Assembly: GCA_036346375.1 (NCBI GenBank)
Contig: CM070508.1
Coordinates: forward strand, 21,644,852-21,708,851
Reading direction: 5' to 3'
Source: Guadua angustifolia
Taxonomy: Eukaryota; Streptophyta; Magnoliopsida; Poales; Poaceae
Length of the DNA stretch: 64,000 nucleotides
Notes under the pieces: generated by a model
Told to the model about the DNA's origin: nothing
Databases searched by the model: none
The model's input: the letters and a program-made list of their open reading frames with translations, nothing else
Shown here: positions 11,619 through 22,878 of the stretch, piece by piece
Position numbering within the stretch: position 1 is the first letter of the stretch
Layout: each line of letters starts with the position of its first letter
Position numbers and translations under genes: made by a program

Positions 11619-11654
11619 GGTTTATTTCTCTTCTAAGCCTGTCAAAGCATTCAA

Positions 11655-12250
11655 TCATAAATTGCACATCTCCTCTTTGTTTAACTCCACCTCTAGCATA
11701 TCCAACATAGCATCTAACATCACTTCTTCCTTCTTATCGGTGGTAATGGCCTGCAGTTGGGCTTGAGTCTTTTTCTTACGGTGCAAATGATGGTTGGGCT
11801 CATACTTTTCACCGCACTGGTAACACAGGCCATTGGCACAACAATATTCGCGCAATTGTCTAGCCTTCCACAATTCGCCTTGACCCACCTTGATGTTGCC
11901 CAACTAAATCTCTAACCTGCTCAATCCTGCTCCTTCCTTGACACCTCCTGTCTTTGGTTTCCAGCCCTTGCTATGATCGATTACGTACACATGTTGTATT
12001 CTAGCTAAGAGAGCTACTTGATCCACCGATTCGGGAACTAAGCTCTGCGCAGCCCCTCTCAATTCCAGCTTCACTCCTTTCACAAATTGCGATACAAACA
12101 GTTCCTCACCATAATAAGGATTATGTATCAAAATTTCATACATCAATTCATCGAACTAGTTCTTGTATTCTGCCACAGTGCCAAACTGCTTAACCTCCAC
12201 TAACTCTTCAAACAACCTCCGATGGTCGAAGGCACCAAACTGAACCCACT
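11655..12250 (-). pseudogene. gypsy gag with zinc knuckle (degenerate)
   Basis: Minus-strand gag pieces. The upstream piece (about 12,147-12,245) has FDHRRLFEELVEVKQFGTVAEYKN, then a TGG-to-TAG type stop and FDEL. The next (11,904-12,146) has NPYYGEELFVSQFVKG and ESVDQVALLARIQ, typical of plant gypsy gag. The last (11,655-11,903) has a knuckle CYQCGEKYEPNHHLH in which the final Cys appears as His. The N-terminal part of gag and the 5' LTR were not found. Confidence 0.75.
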
Positions 12251-12862
12251 GCATGCACGAACTATTCCCAGTTGCCCAGTTCACTCCGAGCTTTGTAGAC
12301 CTGCAACCAGCGTGCGGCATTGCCCTCCATGTGCTTGTTCTAAACCTCCAGTCACGGCCCAGGCGACGAGCACAGGCGGCAGCCTTGGGTGGGCATGTTG
12401 GCCGCGACCTCGGGCGCTGTGATTTACGCGGTGAATCACCGTCAGAAAGGTCATTGCGACCTCAACTTTAATTCTTGTACTCGAGACCTACTGCAGAAAA
12501 ATTAGCACACCGTTAATTACCACTTCCCATTCCATGCTTACCTTCCGTAGATCCTTGATAAATTTCAATTTTTTTCAATGTCTCCAACCTTAATTTATGA
12601 GTACAAGGTTCTTGACGAACCAACCATGTCGTACATTCATTGGGAAATTGCCTATTCCTATCCTGAATTGTATGGAACCAATGGAGTATAGCTTCTTGGA
12701 TTGTGTCCAAGTTTGATCGATTCTTTTCATCGTGCGAAAGAATTGAATTGCTTATTGCGCATTTATCAAGGCGGATCATCGCTACTAAAGTAGGTGACCA
12801 ACACGATTGGGCACCGTCTTTGTCGAGTAGTGGAGTACAGTGAGGGTGGCGAAGGTCGGATT
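12250..12862. other. Unassigned 600-bp stretch
   Basis: Between the gypsy gag remnant and a probable LTR. A 128-residue minus-strand frame spans 12,513-12,899 but crosses into the LTR and resembles no family I recognise. The segment 12,270-12,450 is GC-rich and also unassigned. Confidence 0.4.
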
Positions 12863-15800
12863 TGACGATCGTGCCCCGAATTCCCACGGATCCGGACACT
12901 CAGGTATTCTCAGACTAGTCCAGATCACGCTAGTACACACAGGATAAGCAGGTTGAAGTACCACAATCATACACAATGAAATAAATAATAAGTACTTCAA
13001 GCATAATATAGTCGAGTTACATGACCTTATGGTCGCCTTACAATAATTTGCCACGCAGGGCGAAAAATATCGTCAGTATCAAGTTCATTCAGCGGAAGCA
13101 AAATACGATAGCGGGACCACTCCTAGCCACAAAGCTCTTGAGTGCTGCTCAACCCTTAATCCTCCTGGCCTTCGACGAACTCTTCATTCCAAGCTGGCAC
13201 GGCTTCTTCTTCTTCTGAGGTTTTTGTCGACGCAAGGGTGAGTATACAACATACTCAACAAGTCATGCACAATGCAGACTATTACTATATGCAAGGCTTA
13301 TTCCAAGGAAAGGCTTAATTGGTTATTTTGCATAAAGCAAAGATTTCTTTTGATAGGTAGTCCTATTAGATTAAAAGCGAGAAGATCAATAATATTTAAT
13401 AATTAATTTCTCAATTCTTTTCCAAGAGTTTGGCACACTGACCCTAATTTCATTCACATGACTTTTTGGCACATGACCACCCATTCCACATTTTCATTTT
13501 GAAAATCTAACCCTTGATTTGTAATCACCGAGCAATGTCCAATACCATGACACGGCTATTCAATAGATTCACACACACACTCTGAGAATTGTACACTTTA
13601 CCCACAGGATAGAGTCGCTCACCACACAAAGCGATTGATTGTAACAAAGTCTTTCAGAGACTAACACTTAGCGATGATCCTCTCGAGATTGCCTTCCTAA
13701 CACTCCCTCACACGTAACCAAAGTTTAGAACAGCACATACCGTTAGATGGGTACCAAGCCGCAAAGACAGTACGCCTCCCGTCTGCATTACATTTTTGGT
13801 GTAATGTCACCCCGAGGTATCAAAGGAAAGATATTAGAAACCTACTTAACTAGGTCCGTCCCATTCCGCATAAGTGGTTGTACACGGAACTCAGCTCAAA
13901 GGCTCGCAAGGTTAAGTCCTTAATTGTCCCGGGCAAGACAACCATTTTATACATCTCGGCACACAGCCTTCACAATCTTTTCATACATCCCATTGCCACA
14001 CAGGCCCACCTGGCACGAAGCCTTCTTGCCACTTGCCCCGGTTCAAATCATTTTCCCACCCCACTTTATACTTAAGCAACACATGCCATTTTCCACATCA
14101 GTTCATGAATAGCACCACACAGGTCACTATCCCAGTTCCAATTCATGACATCATCGCATTTTCCAAAATGCGTTCCATAATTGTTTAGTCAATATTCATT
14201 TGATATTTGAAAGTCATTCCACGCATACAAGCAGGCTAAGCAGCTAATCACGGTTAGCCTCCCGTGTTGGCATCATATTAGCATCCAACATATTTAAGCA
14301 TCTTAGGGTGGACAAGGTTTGGGGCATATAAACATTTATAATCAAGGTGGCATAACAAGTTTGGCTTTTAACTACCATTTCCCAATTTAATCAATAGTGG
14401 TTGTACTTAACATAGCATGCAATATGGAAATCAAAATATACTTTTAAAATCTAGGGCAACATGGTCAAAGCACGACTTGCCTTCAAGAGGAGTTGGTTCT
14501 GGTCGAGGTTCTGCGACGGGTCCTCAAACTCTCCCGATTTAATTCCGCAACTCTGAGTCTACTCTTGTACAAGCAAACACACAATAAATATATAATACAG
14601 ACAGCAAACAATTCACTAAAATTAAATAAAAATCACCAATAAATAGTTCACATTTTTACAAATTTTTGGGCACTGGAATCACTCAAATCCGAGTTAAAAT
14701 GCGAAAGTTATAGCGTTTTCAATTTTGCTGAAATTCATAAAAGAATAAACCGAATTATTTCTCTATTTTCCACCGATTTTTCGGCTGATTTTCCCTCGGC
14801 TTGACACGTGTCGGCACCAGAGCGAGCCACGTCGCCCACGGTCAGCGGCAATGTGGGCGGGATGACGTCATCATGGCGACGCCAAGCCTGCCGGTGACTC
14901 ACCCATCGACATGTGGGCCGGTGAATGATGCTAGGACCTACCAGAGGTCGACACTGCGGCGAACCATCAAGCCACGCATACGATTTACTCTCGACCGTTG
15001 GATTCGAATTCGACGGCGCGAGTCTAACCGAGCGGTTTACTATTTACGGGCCTACGTGGCGTTACCTTAGGCGTCGGATGAAGATCGACTACCGAGGTTG
15101 CACGCGAGGAGTTGAAGAAGAGACGGCGCGCTTCGTTCGGAGTTGGAGAAGATGACACGGCGACGGCGTTTCCGGTCTGTTCGCCGAAAAAGTAACCACA
15201 CGGATGCGTCTCGGCTTGGTGAACTCGGAGGTGGTCTTGACGGTGGCGGGGAACGGCGGAACACGGCGGGGCACAACGAAAACCGAAGCGGGGAAGAGTG
15301 TGAACTACGGCGAGCTCCCGAGAGGCTAGGGTGGACGAGAGCTAACGAGCGAGAGGGGAAAGCGGGGTGAAGTGCTGCACGCGCGGCCTATTTCACTCGC
15401 TCGGACAGCCTCGAGACGCGGAAGAAATCCCGACATGATCTGCGGCGGCCAATGGCGACAATGGCGACGATCGCTCTCGTCCGAGGTCGTCCGGCCACAT
15501 CGGCCGTCGATCGGGAATCAACGCAGATTGACGTGTCGATTAGGGTTTGGCGCAAGACAAGGTTGGGCCGCCCAACATCAGTAGCTAAGGATTTTTCCGC
15601 TTTTCTAATTAAAATAAATGCCGAAATTCAAAGTAATTATTTAGGGCACTAAAATACTGAAAAATTCTAGAAAAATTCTAGAAAATATTTCAGAGCATTT
15701 TGAGCCTAAATAAAATATTAGTTTTAATTTTTGATAATTATATTTTCTGGTATTTAATTACTCAAGGAAAATGATATAAATAAATTCCAATTAAATCCAA

Positions 15801-15913
15801 TAAATCCCGGAAAAATTAGATAAATTCAATTAAATGCAATTAAAGGTTGATTAATTCATAAAAATTCAAATAACTTCAAAATTTAAAATCGGGTCAAAAT
15901 TAGGGACGTTACA
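12863..15913 (-). mobile_element. Probable long LTR (about 3 kb), gypsy-like family
   Basis: On the minus strand the unit starts TGTAACGTCCC near 15,913 and ends GGGGCACGATCGTCA near 12,863. It contains the GAGTATGTTGTATACTCACCC segment often seen inside long grass gypsy LTRs (about 13,230-13,260). The stretch 13,450-13,640 and the end at 12,880-12,960 are clearly related to the opposite-strand fragment at 48,205-48,960. A GC-rich part lies at 14,800-15,580. Flanking 5-mers do not match, so a simple solo LTR with target duplication is not proven. The borders are approximate. Confidence 0.5.
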
Positions 15914-16133
15914 ACGACCCAGCTTTTACTCATGGGTGGCACGCGACGTTTGGCGCTTAGCTTAGCGTATACCGCTTGGGCACAATGGCTCTGAGGTGGC
16001 GACACCACACGCGGACGGCGGCGGTCATTGGTCGTGGCGAGGCACGGCGATGTGCATGGGAGACGGACGCGGCGTCTTGCCACAACGCTATCGGAGCTCG
16101 GCTTGACTGTGAAGAGAGAGAAGATGAACTGTG
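15914..16133. other. Unassigned GC-rich stretch
   Basis: About 220 bp between the probable LTR and a MITE. A 118-residue minus-strand frame overlaps it and the MITE, with no recognisable domain. Confidence 0.4.
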
Positions 16134-16136
16134 TTA

Positions 16137-16434
16137 GAGCATCTCCAAGAGGAGCCCTAAATAGGTTGCTAATTGTAATTATAGGGCTTTGATGGAAAAA
16201 AGCACTCAACAGAGGTTGTATTTTGAGAAAAATTATCAAAATAGGTTTAGGACTCTGAGCCTGTTGCTATATTTAGCAACGCCTCTCCTACCCTAATGAA
16301 GGGATGAATGAAGGATTGGAGATTTAGGGTCTAATTGCTGGAGTCAATAGCTATCTTGGGTCCTAATTTTTTTAGTTTAGGCTCTATTTTGAGGTATAGG
16401 ACTCTATTTTAAGGCTTGACTATTGGAGATGCTC
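16137..16434. mobile_element. Tourist-like MITE
   Basis: 298 bp with terminal inverted repeats GAGCATCTCCAA (left) and TTGGAGATGCTC (right), flanked by the 3-bp duplication TTA at 16,134-16,136 and 16,435-16,437. The length, TTA target and GAGCATCTCC ends fit PIF/Harbinger-derived Tourist elements. No coding capacity. Confidence 0.85.
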
Positions 16435-16437
16435 TTA

Positions 16438-17400
16438 GGCAATCATATGCACGATTATATTTTCTAATATTTATGATTTATTAACTTCTTTCTTAAACAA
16501 TTTTATTATTATTTATTAGTAAGTATGTGATTTATCTGTGAAACTCTATATATGACTTTGTGAAAAATATTCTAAAGTTGTCCCTAGTCGATAAATATAC
16601 GATGACATATATTAATAGACTAACATATGTATTGATTGATGATCATATTTTACGGGTCGTCGATATGAAGATATCAAATCAATAATATAGACACATGTTA
16701 GAGAACATAGAGTTAGATCGACCCCACCTTAAGACATTATGAGAACATTGTAATCTTACTTGTAATCAGTTGGTCTTATATACAATATGTATGTTATATT
16801 CTTAGACATGAGTTGACGTATGTAATCGAGATGTGTAATGACTTCTTTAGGTGTTGCCAAACGCTACTCCAAACACTGCTAGGCATGGTCAATCAAAACA
16901 GAATTTGTCCCTCTATATAACGGGAGAAATATCTCTAGACCTCTCGAATGGTCAGATTCCAGAAAAACATGGCCATGCTACTCGCAGTTCAAGAGTTAAC
17001 CGTAGTTGGGAATTCCGAGTTATGTAATTGAGAAAGAGTGACTGAGTTATCTAACCAAGGGTGGCACATTCTCGCCTTGAGTTTGACCGATATCGTGAGG
17101 CAAAGGGAAATACATATAACTAAGTATTGTTAAAGTTCGTCCAATATAATCTTTACATATACTTAAGAATCGGCACATCTTACTAGGGACCGCTATCGAT
17201 TAAAAATTGAGTAAGAGTACTCGGCCATCTTCAAGTATACATGAGCCTATAGGGTTGCACACTTAAAAGGTTGGGACTTAATTCAGATGATGATCCAAAT
17301 TATATGGGCTTCGAGTTTCTAATAGGGCTCTAATGTAGAAACCATTGTGAGATGTCTATAAAAAGAGAAAGGTGGTGACTTTAGGGTTAAGAGACACCAT
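16438..17400 (+). repeat. Diverged copy of an LTR-like repeat family
   Basis: Clearly similar in order to 35,330-36,360 and 53,430-54,480. Shared landmarks are AAGTATGTGA, GATGATCATATTT, AAGACA(T/C)TAT, GTTGGT(C/G)T and GAAGCAAAGG-like blocks. It is AT-rich with no coding sequence. This copy is much more diverged than the other two are from each other, and its ends are not resolved. Confidence 0.6.
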
Positions 17401-17720
17401 GGAAATTCGGAATTTCCTAAACCTTAGTCGCCACACATCTGTTTGTCGGGAATGCTAAAAATGCAGAATTCAGCCACAGAATCTGAATTTAGAATGCTAA
17501 AAATGCAGAATTCAGTCACAGAATCTAAAAATGCAGTAGGAGCTTATGAGCAGTACTTCTAATGCTTCTAATGCTCCTTTCATTTATTTCACTATACGAT
17601 GAAATGTTTTACATGTGGATTGCACTGCAAATGAACTAAAATTGCATATTGCTTTGAACTGGAAGTGTAATTAAAATATTATCTAACTTTCAATCTGACA
17701 AGTTTTTTCCATAGAACCAC
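17400..17720. other. Short duplicated AT-rich stretch
   Basis: Contains a local direct duplication of AATGCTAAAAATGCAGAATTC (17,452 and 17,496 regions). No gene was seen. Confidence 0.5.
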
Positions 17721-18027
17721 AATATATATAAACTTCGATTAAGAGAATCTTACCCAGAAGTCATTCCACACTGCTCCCTGAGCATTTACATGGTTCACAT
17801 CAGGAGATAGCTTGTAATGCTTCCAACTTGTGGGTGAATGCTCTCACCAAATTTTGTTAATCACCAATCCGGGTAGTGCAAACGCAGAGGTTACCCAAGA
17901 CGGCGTTAACTCGCCTATGGTGTCCTCTGCCGTCGAAACCCGTGTCATCCCATGAGCTGCAAGAAACACAAACTCTATAGATTTAGTTATAAAGTAAACA
18001 ACATAAAACAAACATAAATAAATGTTC

Positions 18028-18261
18028 TCACCTATCGCCAATTGGTCTGATCACAATCTTGTCCTCCTCGCGCGCGGGCACCGGAGGAGGGGCGACAGCA
18101 TGGCTCCTCCTAGTCCGCCTCCGTAATAAGCTAGAACCTTCAGCCGAATCCTCCTGGTCCTCCTCATTCTCCTGGTGCTCCTCATCCACCTGGTGCTCCT
18201 CGTCCACCTGGGCCTCCTCATCCTCCTGGTCCTCCTCATCCTCCTGGTCCTCCTCATCCAC
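18028..18261 (-). pseudogene. CACTA accessory (TNPA-like) ORF start with acidic repeat
   Basis: A 77-residue minus-strand frame beginning MDEEDQEDEEDQEDEEAQ, built from a CTCCTCATCCTCCTGGTC-type simple repeat. It is followed by a Pro-rich patch and the segment REEDKIVIRPIGDR, which matches the start of the second ORF of grass CACTA elements. It overlaps purely repetitive plus-strand frames that are shadows. Confidence 0.55.
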
Positions 18262-18811
18262 AGTGCTCCTCGTCCTCGCCGCCAGATCTCAGATCTCTGA
18301 CCGCCACTTCTTCCTCCAACATTTGTGTCATCCTGCGAAATTATATAAGAGATAAGTACATATGAAATGCTAGGTACATATAAGAGATTAGTAGATATGA
18401 AATGCTAGGTACCTCGGTTCATTGAAGTGCGATCGGTCGTCCTCGCAATTCCGCCCGACGTGTCTCAACAAGTCTGGCGTCTTTGGCTTCTGAACTCATC
18501 GCCTAAAAAAGAGACTCTCGCTGCCGACTGTAGCATCTTGCTCGAACAACGAGGAAGCCCTTCGCCGCTTGCTTGACCTTGCGCGACATCCTGTTGAAGA
18601 AACAAGTACAAGGTATTAATACATGAACATAATAATAAATGGACAAAATAATAGCTGAACAAAATAAGAACTATAAATTAATGTTTACTTGTCAAAATTC
18701 ATCAAGATCACGATCAAGTAGTCTCCTTTTACATAAAGATCGCCACGTAAATTTTTTCTTCATCGGTCGTCGTTTTGTTTTCGGGAACAATTACATCGTC
18801 ACGGTCTCCAA

Positions 18812-19351
18812 CTAGGAATCGAGTCCTAAACCAGGCTCGATAACAAAAGAGCTTGGCAATTCTTCATCTTGGTAAACCTCATCAACCTCCTCGGCCTCTA
18901 GTCGACTATCACGATAACCAAAGATCACCGGAGTATATAACCGCTCACGGGATTCGCTTTGTATACTACCCACCAAGCACCCCACTTTGTGCACGGATAT
19001 GGCATATAATAGACCCGCTCAACTTGGTGTGCAAGGATAAAATTGTCGAGCCCTTAAGCCTATCGTTGTGTTTCACTTCCACCATGCCATCTTGGTTTTG
19101 TCGAGTCCCTTTATTGTTATCGAACCATTCACAATCAAAGAAGACTACTTTCGGTTTCTTGTCCCCGCAAAACTAAACTTGAGGATGTTTTGAATGATTC
19201 CATAATAATTAGTTTCCCGCCCTTGTGCATCGATTGCCCTAGTCACAACTCCAGTATTAGTTGTGGATGCAAGAGGAAGACCTGCTTCACAGTTGGCTGA
19301 ACGGAAGCGGAACCCATTGACATCGTAACGGCCATAGCTTTTAATAGCCAC
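18812..19351 (-). pseudogene. CACTA transposase C-terminal region (DUF4216-like)
   Basis: Minus-strand pieces include YGRYDVNGFRFRS, GRETNYYGIIQNILKFSFAG (19,145-19,351) and, after frame breaks, RERLYTPVIFGYRDSRLEAEEVDEVYQDEELP (18,812-18,994). These are hallmark blocks of the C-terminal DUF4216 region of grass TNP2 proteins. The intervening part can be followed in other frames, so this is decayed, not truncated. Confidence 0.75.
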
Positions 19352-19699
19352 CCTTAGAAGATAGTCGACGAAGTCTCGATGGACGCTATGCGTCTTTCAC
19401 GCACTGTATTATAAGGACATGACATTATAAGGATATATACTATTGAAACGTAACATAATAGAATAACATATCACGAGAAGATTGTACATGATCTCTGAAC
19501 CAAGTGATGAAATTTGGCCCTCCATTTATTCCATCCCGTCGCATCGTATTTAGTTGCTTGCTCGTGAGGTTCTTGCCTAGAAGTCCAGCTTTTGCTTATC
19601 GAACTCACTGCACGAGAACGTAAATGAATTAGATCTATAAAGATGAACAAAGAGATAATTACACGCACAACACTTACGTGAAATCTTGCTCCATCTCAT

Positions 19700-20144
19700 C
19701 CATATTGGTGTACATGTAGAGTAAAGCGACCTTCCGTTCTTCCCGAGTATAATAGTAGGTCGTGCGTACCACCAACGGTTGTGCCCCTCCATTGAAACAG
19801 TTTGAGGTCACCGCAAGGTGGTTTTTCATCGACATTGTACCGCATCGTAGGAGCATTGACATTGTGTTAAATCGCAAAATATACACTCGAGAAGTATGCT
19901 ATCTCCTTAATTGAAAATGCTTCCGCGATGCACCCTTCAACTCTTGCCTTGTTGCCAACCATAGCTCTAAGCTTCTTGAGGGCCCTTTCAATGTGATACA
20001 TCCACCTATATTGCACAGGCCACCTACCTTAGCTTCATATGGAAGATGAACAAGGAGATGTTGCATTGGATTGAAGAACCCCGAGGGAATATTTTTCCAT
20101 CTTACATACAAGCACCGTATCTCTTTCTCCAACATCTCCATCAT
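19700..20144 (-). pseudogene. CACTA transposase middle region (DUF4218-like)
   Basis: The minus-strand frame has MMEMLEKEI and then FFNPMQHLLVHLPYEAKVGG, a signature of the DUF4218 domain that follows the TNP2 core. After GGLCNIGG the frame shifts relative to the family pattern. It lies directly downstream, in transcription direction, of the TNP2 core. Confidence 0.75.
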
Positions 20145-20236
20145 CTCCTTCGTGATTTCTTTAGCACGAGTTGTCTATAGAAATAACTTAGCTCACCTAG
20201 CACCTTCCACACATCATCATTAAGGTATCCGAAACA

Positions 20237-21265
20237 TTACAGTGTGAGTCTTTCCATTATTATGTGGTAATCATGGCTCTTCAACCCATTTAGCTTCCCT
20301 GTCTTCACATTCACAGCCCTTCTCAAGCCCGCAGCGTAACCATCGGGGAATTTCAGTTTTTTCATCCACCTCAGCACTTCTTTCTTATCTTTAGGTTTAA
20401 GACAAAATGGAGCGCGTGGCTTACTACCACTTTCGGTGAGCTCAAGGGTTGGACGGTTACAAATCTCTGCTAAGTCTCTTCGGGCCTTGAGGTTGTCTTT
20501 TGTTTTGTCCGTCATATCCATGCACGTGCTTATGATGCTTTCAGAAACATTACGTTCCTGGTGCATGACGTCAATGTTGTGCATCAGAATCAACGCCTTG
20601 GCATAGGGGAGCTCCCATATTCCAGATATGTGAGTCCAGTTGTGCTCCACTCCAAAACCTTCGAACCCGCTGCAGACCGCTTTTGGGACGGTTTACTCGG
20701 CTTATCGGCAATTTCTAGCCCGCTTAGACGCTTGGCGGTCCCTTTGTGACAATGGTGTTCTTCCTAAAGCGTTCTTCTGCCGTCTAAAGATGTGTCTCGG
20801 GGCAAGAAACATCTATGGCAATCGAAGTAGTGATCTTTCCACCAAAAGCTAGGCGGAAACAATCCGTGTTGAACCACGATCGGACAGTCAAATTTCCATG
20901 GCGCTCCATCCAAAAAAAATACCATAGGTGGGAAATCATGAACGGACCATAAATACGCAACTCGAAGGTTGAATTTCTTCTTCTTGTAAGAGTCGACGCT
21001 TCAACTCCGTCCACAACTGTTTCAACTCTTCGATTAAGGGTTTCAAAGATCACGTTGAGGCGTGTCCCGTGATGTTGCGGGCGGTATGATAAGGCATAAG
21101 AACATAAACTCATATTTCATGCAAAGAGCGGTGGAAGGTTATACGAACAGCAAAGACGGGCCAACAAGAGTAGGAGGCAGCGGATTGGCCGAAGGTGTGA
21201 AGCCATCGGCCGCCAACCCAATGCGAACATTTCTCGCGATCATGGCTAAGTCTGCGTCAAAGTCA
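20237..21265 (-). pseudogene. CACTA TNP2 transposase core
   Basis: Minus-strand blocks include MIARNVRIGLAADGFTP (about 21,180-21,245), ALCMKYEFMFLCLIIP (about 21,070-21,120), MEHNWTHISGIWELPYAKAL and NVKTGKLNGLKSHDYHIIMERL (20,237-20,650). These match the TNP2/Transposase_21 family in order. Stops and shifts occur between blocks. The right end is replaced at about 21,270 by copia gag sequence. Confidence 0.8.
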
Positions 21266-21269
21266 TCTT

Positions 21270-22217
21270 GAGGCGCCTTGGCTTGCTCAAGATTTCGTCG
21301 AGGAGGGCTTTTCCTTTAACGCATCTCTTCAAGTCATTTTCCAACTTAATGACTTGAGCCTTGAGCTCATTGTTTTCCTCTACAAGGTTAGTCTCAACAA
21401 GCATAGAGGAAGTACTAGCAATTGAATTAGAGCAACAAGGTATATCATCGCTAGAGGTGGATATGCATTTATTTGATGAATTGTTTGTAATTTGAATTGA
21501 GTGAGGCAATTCATCAACTAGATGGCATTGAGTGGCAATATCCACACTAACTTTACTAAATTCCTTGAAAAGGAGTTTCTCATGATTTTCCTTTAGAACA
21601 TCATAATCATTTTGAAGTGATTCATGTTCTAACTTCAAAATTTTATATTTCTTTTTCTCCTTTCCAAGAAATTCATTGAGCTCCTCTAGCATATTCATTA
21701 ATTCTTCATAAGAGGGCTCACCTTCATCATCACTTACCTCATCTTTACCTTTTGCCATGAAGCAACGAATTTTTGATATAAGTGAAGATTCGTCGTCGCT
21801 TGAGGCGGAGGTTGAGGTTGAAGGAGATGTCGGTTCATTACTTGATGTTGAAGTTGAATCGTCAACCGACACTTCTTCCTCATTGCAATCCTCAATCGAT
21901 GTGGATGATTCAAATAAGTATTGAAGTTTAATCCACATTGCATGAACGCTTGAGAGGTTGCAAATGAGATTGAAAATATCTACGCTCACAACGCTAAATA
22001 AAACGTTAGTAGCTTGAGCGTCGAGATGTAGACATTTCTCCTCTCCTTTAGTTGGAGCAATATCATTTATCGGAGAAGAAATGCCAACATCTACGATCCA
22101 CCATATTTGTGGGCTCATGGATTTAAAATGTGAAATCATAAATGGTTTCCATTGAGCATAATTTGATTCATTAAGCATGAGTGGATCGTGAGAGTGCACT
22201 AAACCTCTAGTTGCCAT
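21270..22217 (-). pseudogene. copia gag, non-autonomous (3'-truncated element)
   Basis: An open minus-strand frame of about 320 residues from the ATG at 22,217. The N-terminus LNESNYAQWKPFMISHFKSM is a copia gag/DUF4219-type motif. A serine/acid-rich stretch and a long charged coiled-coil (EPSYEELMNMLEELNEFLGKEKKKYK) follow. It begins 45 bp after a perfect tRNA-Met primer site. The frame runs into CACTA sequence at its 3' end, so zinc knuckle, pol and 3' LTR are missing. The coordinates quoted are the gag-like part; the border is near 21,265-21,275. Confidence 0.72.
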
Positions 22218-22261
22218 CCTTTTTACTCTCTAGACGGTTAAGCCTAAAATGAGAGTGACCA

Positions 22262-22275
22262 TGGCTCTGATACCA
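22262..22275 (-). promoter_or_regulatory. Copia primer-binding site, tRNA-Met type
   Basis: The minus strand reads TGGTATCAGAGCCA, a perfect plant copia primer site, two bases after an LTR end ...GATCCTACA at 22,278. It marks the 5' LTR/internal junction of the minus-strand copia remnant. Confidence 0.88.
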
Positions 22276-22878
22276 CTTGTAGGATCGAGGATGTGCCTAG
22301 AGGGGGGGTGAATAGGCGTTTTACAAAATTCGATCGCTCACTAAAATAATTCGCTCTAATACACCCCTAGGTCAAAACCTAATCAAAGATATATGCGGAA
22401 GCGATAAACTCGGTTTTGACAATTAAAGCCTAAATCAACTAGGCTTACTAGTGCACTAACTAAATTATATCTCTATACTAGAATTGCTAAATTGAGCAAA
22501 CAATCAATACTAAGCAATTCTAATTATAATCAAGCAATTAATAAATATACAATAAAGTAAATGCTTGAAGGTAAAAGAGACAACCGATATTTTTCCGTGG
22601 TGTTCGGAGACTTGCCGGTCTCCCCTAGTCCACGTTGAGGCAAGCCCACACTTGGACCGGCTCCCGCCGAGCACCGCCTCTTTCCACTAGTCGTGGTTTT
22701 TCACGCTATGCCGTAGGCTCAACCCGAACCTTCACAAACTTGCCGGGCTTTCACACCTCGAGAGCTCCCGCAAGACGACGCCACGCCTGCCTAGGAGTCG
22801 GCAACCTCCAAGAGTAACAAGCCGCTCCTTCGCTCGAACTACACCGAGCACAACGAATGCGCTCCCGGTGATCACCAA

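Larger units (their letters stand above)
511..12250 (-). mobile_element. Decayed Ty3/gypsy retrotransposon, chromodomain type, split by a copia element
   Basis: Minus-strand gypsy remnant in two pieces (511-3,612 and 11,315 to about 12,250) separated by the copia element at 3,613-11,314. Read on the minus strand from right to left the order is gag with zinc knuckle, aspartic protease, reverse transcriptase, RNase H, integrase, a chromodomain-like tail, polypurine tract and 3' LTR. This protease-RT-RNaseH-integrase order is that of Ty3/gypsy. Stops and frameshifts are frequent. No 5' LTR was found, and gag similarity fades near 12,250. A second, less damaged copy of the pol half is at 40,978-43,471. 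The 12,250 border is approximate. Confidence 0.8.

Noticed and set aside
14801..15584. GC-rich overlapping frames as a gene
   Set aside because: They lie within a probable long LTR, overlap in several frames on both strands and have no domain.
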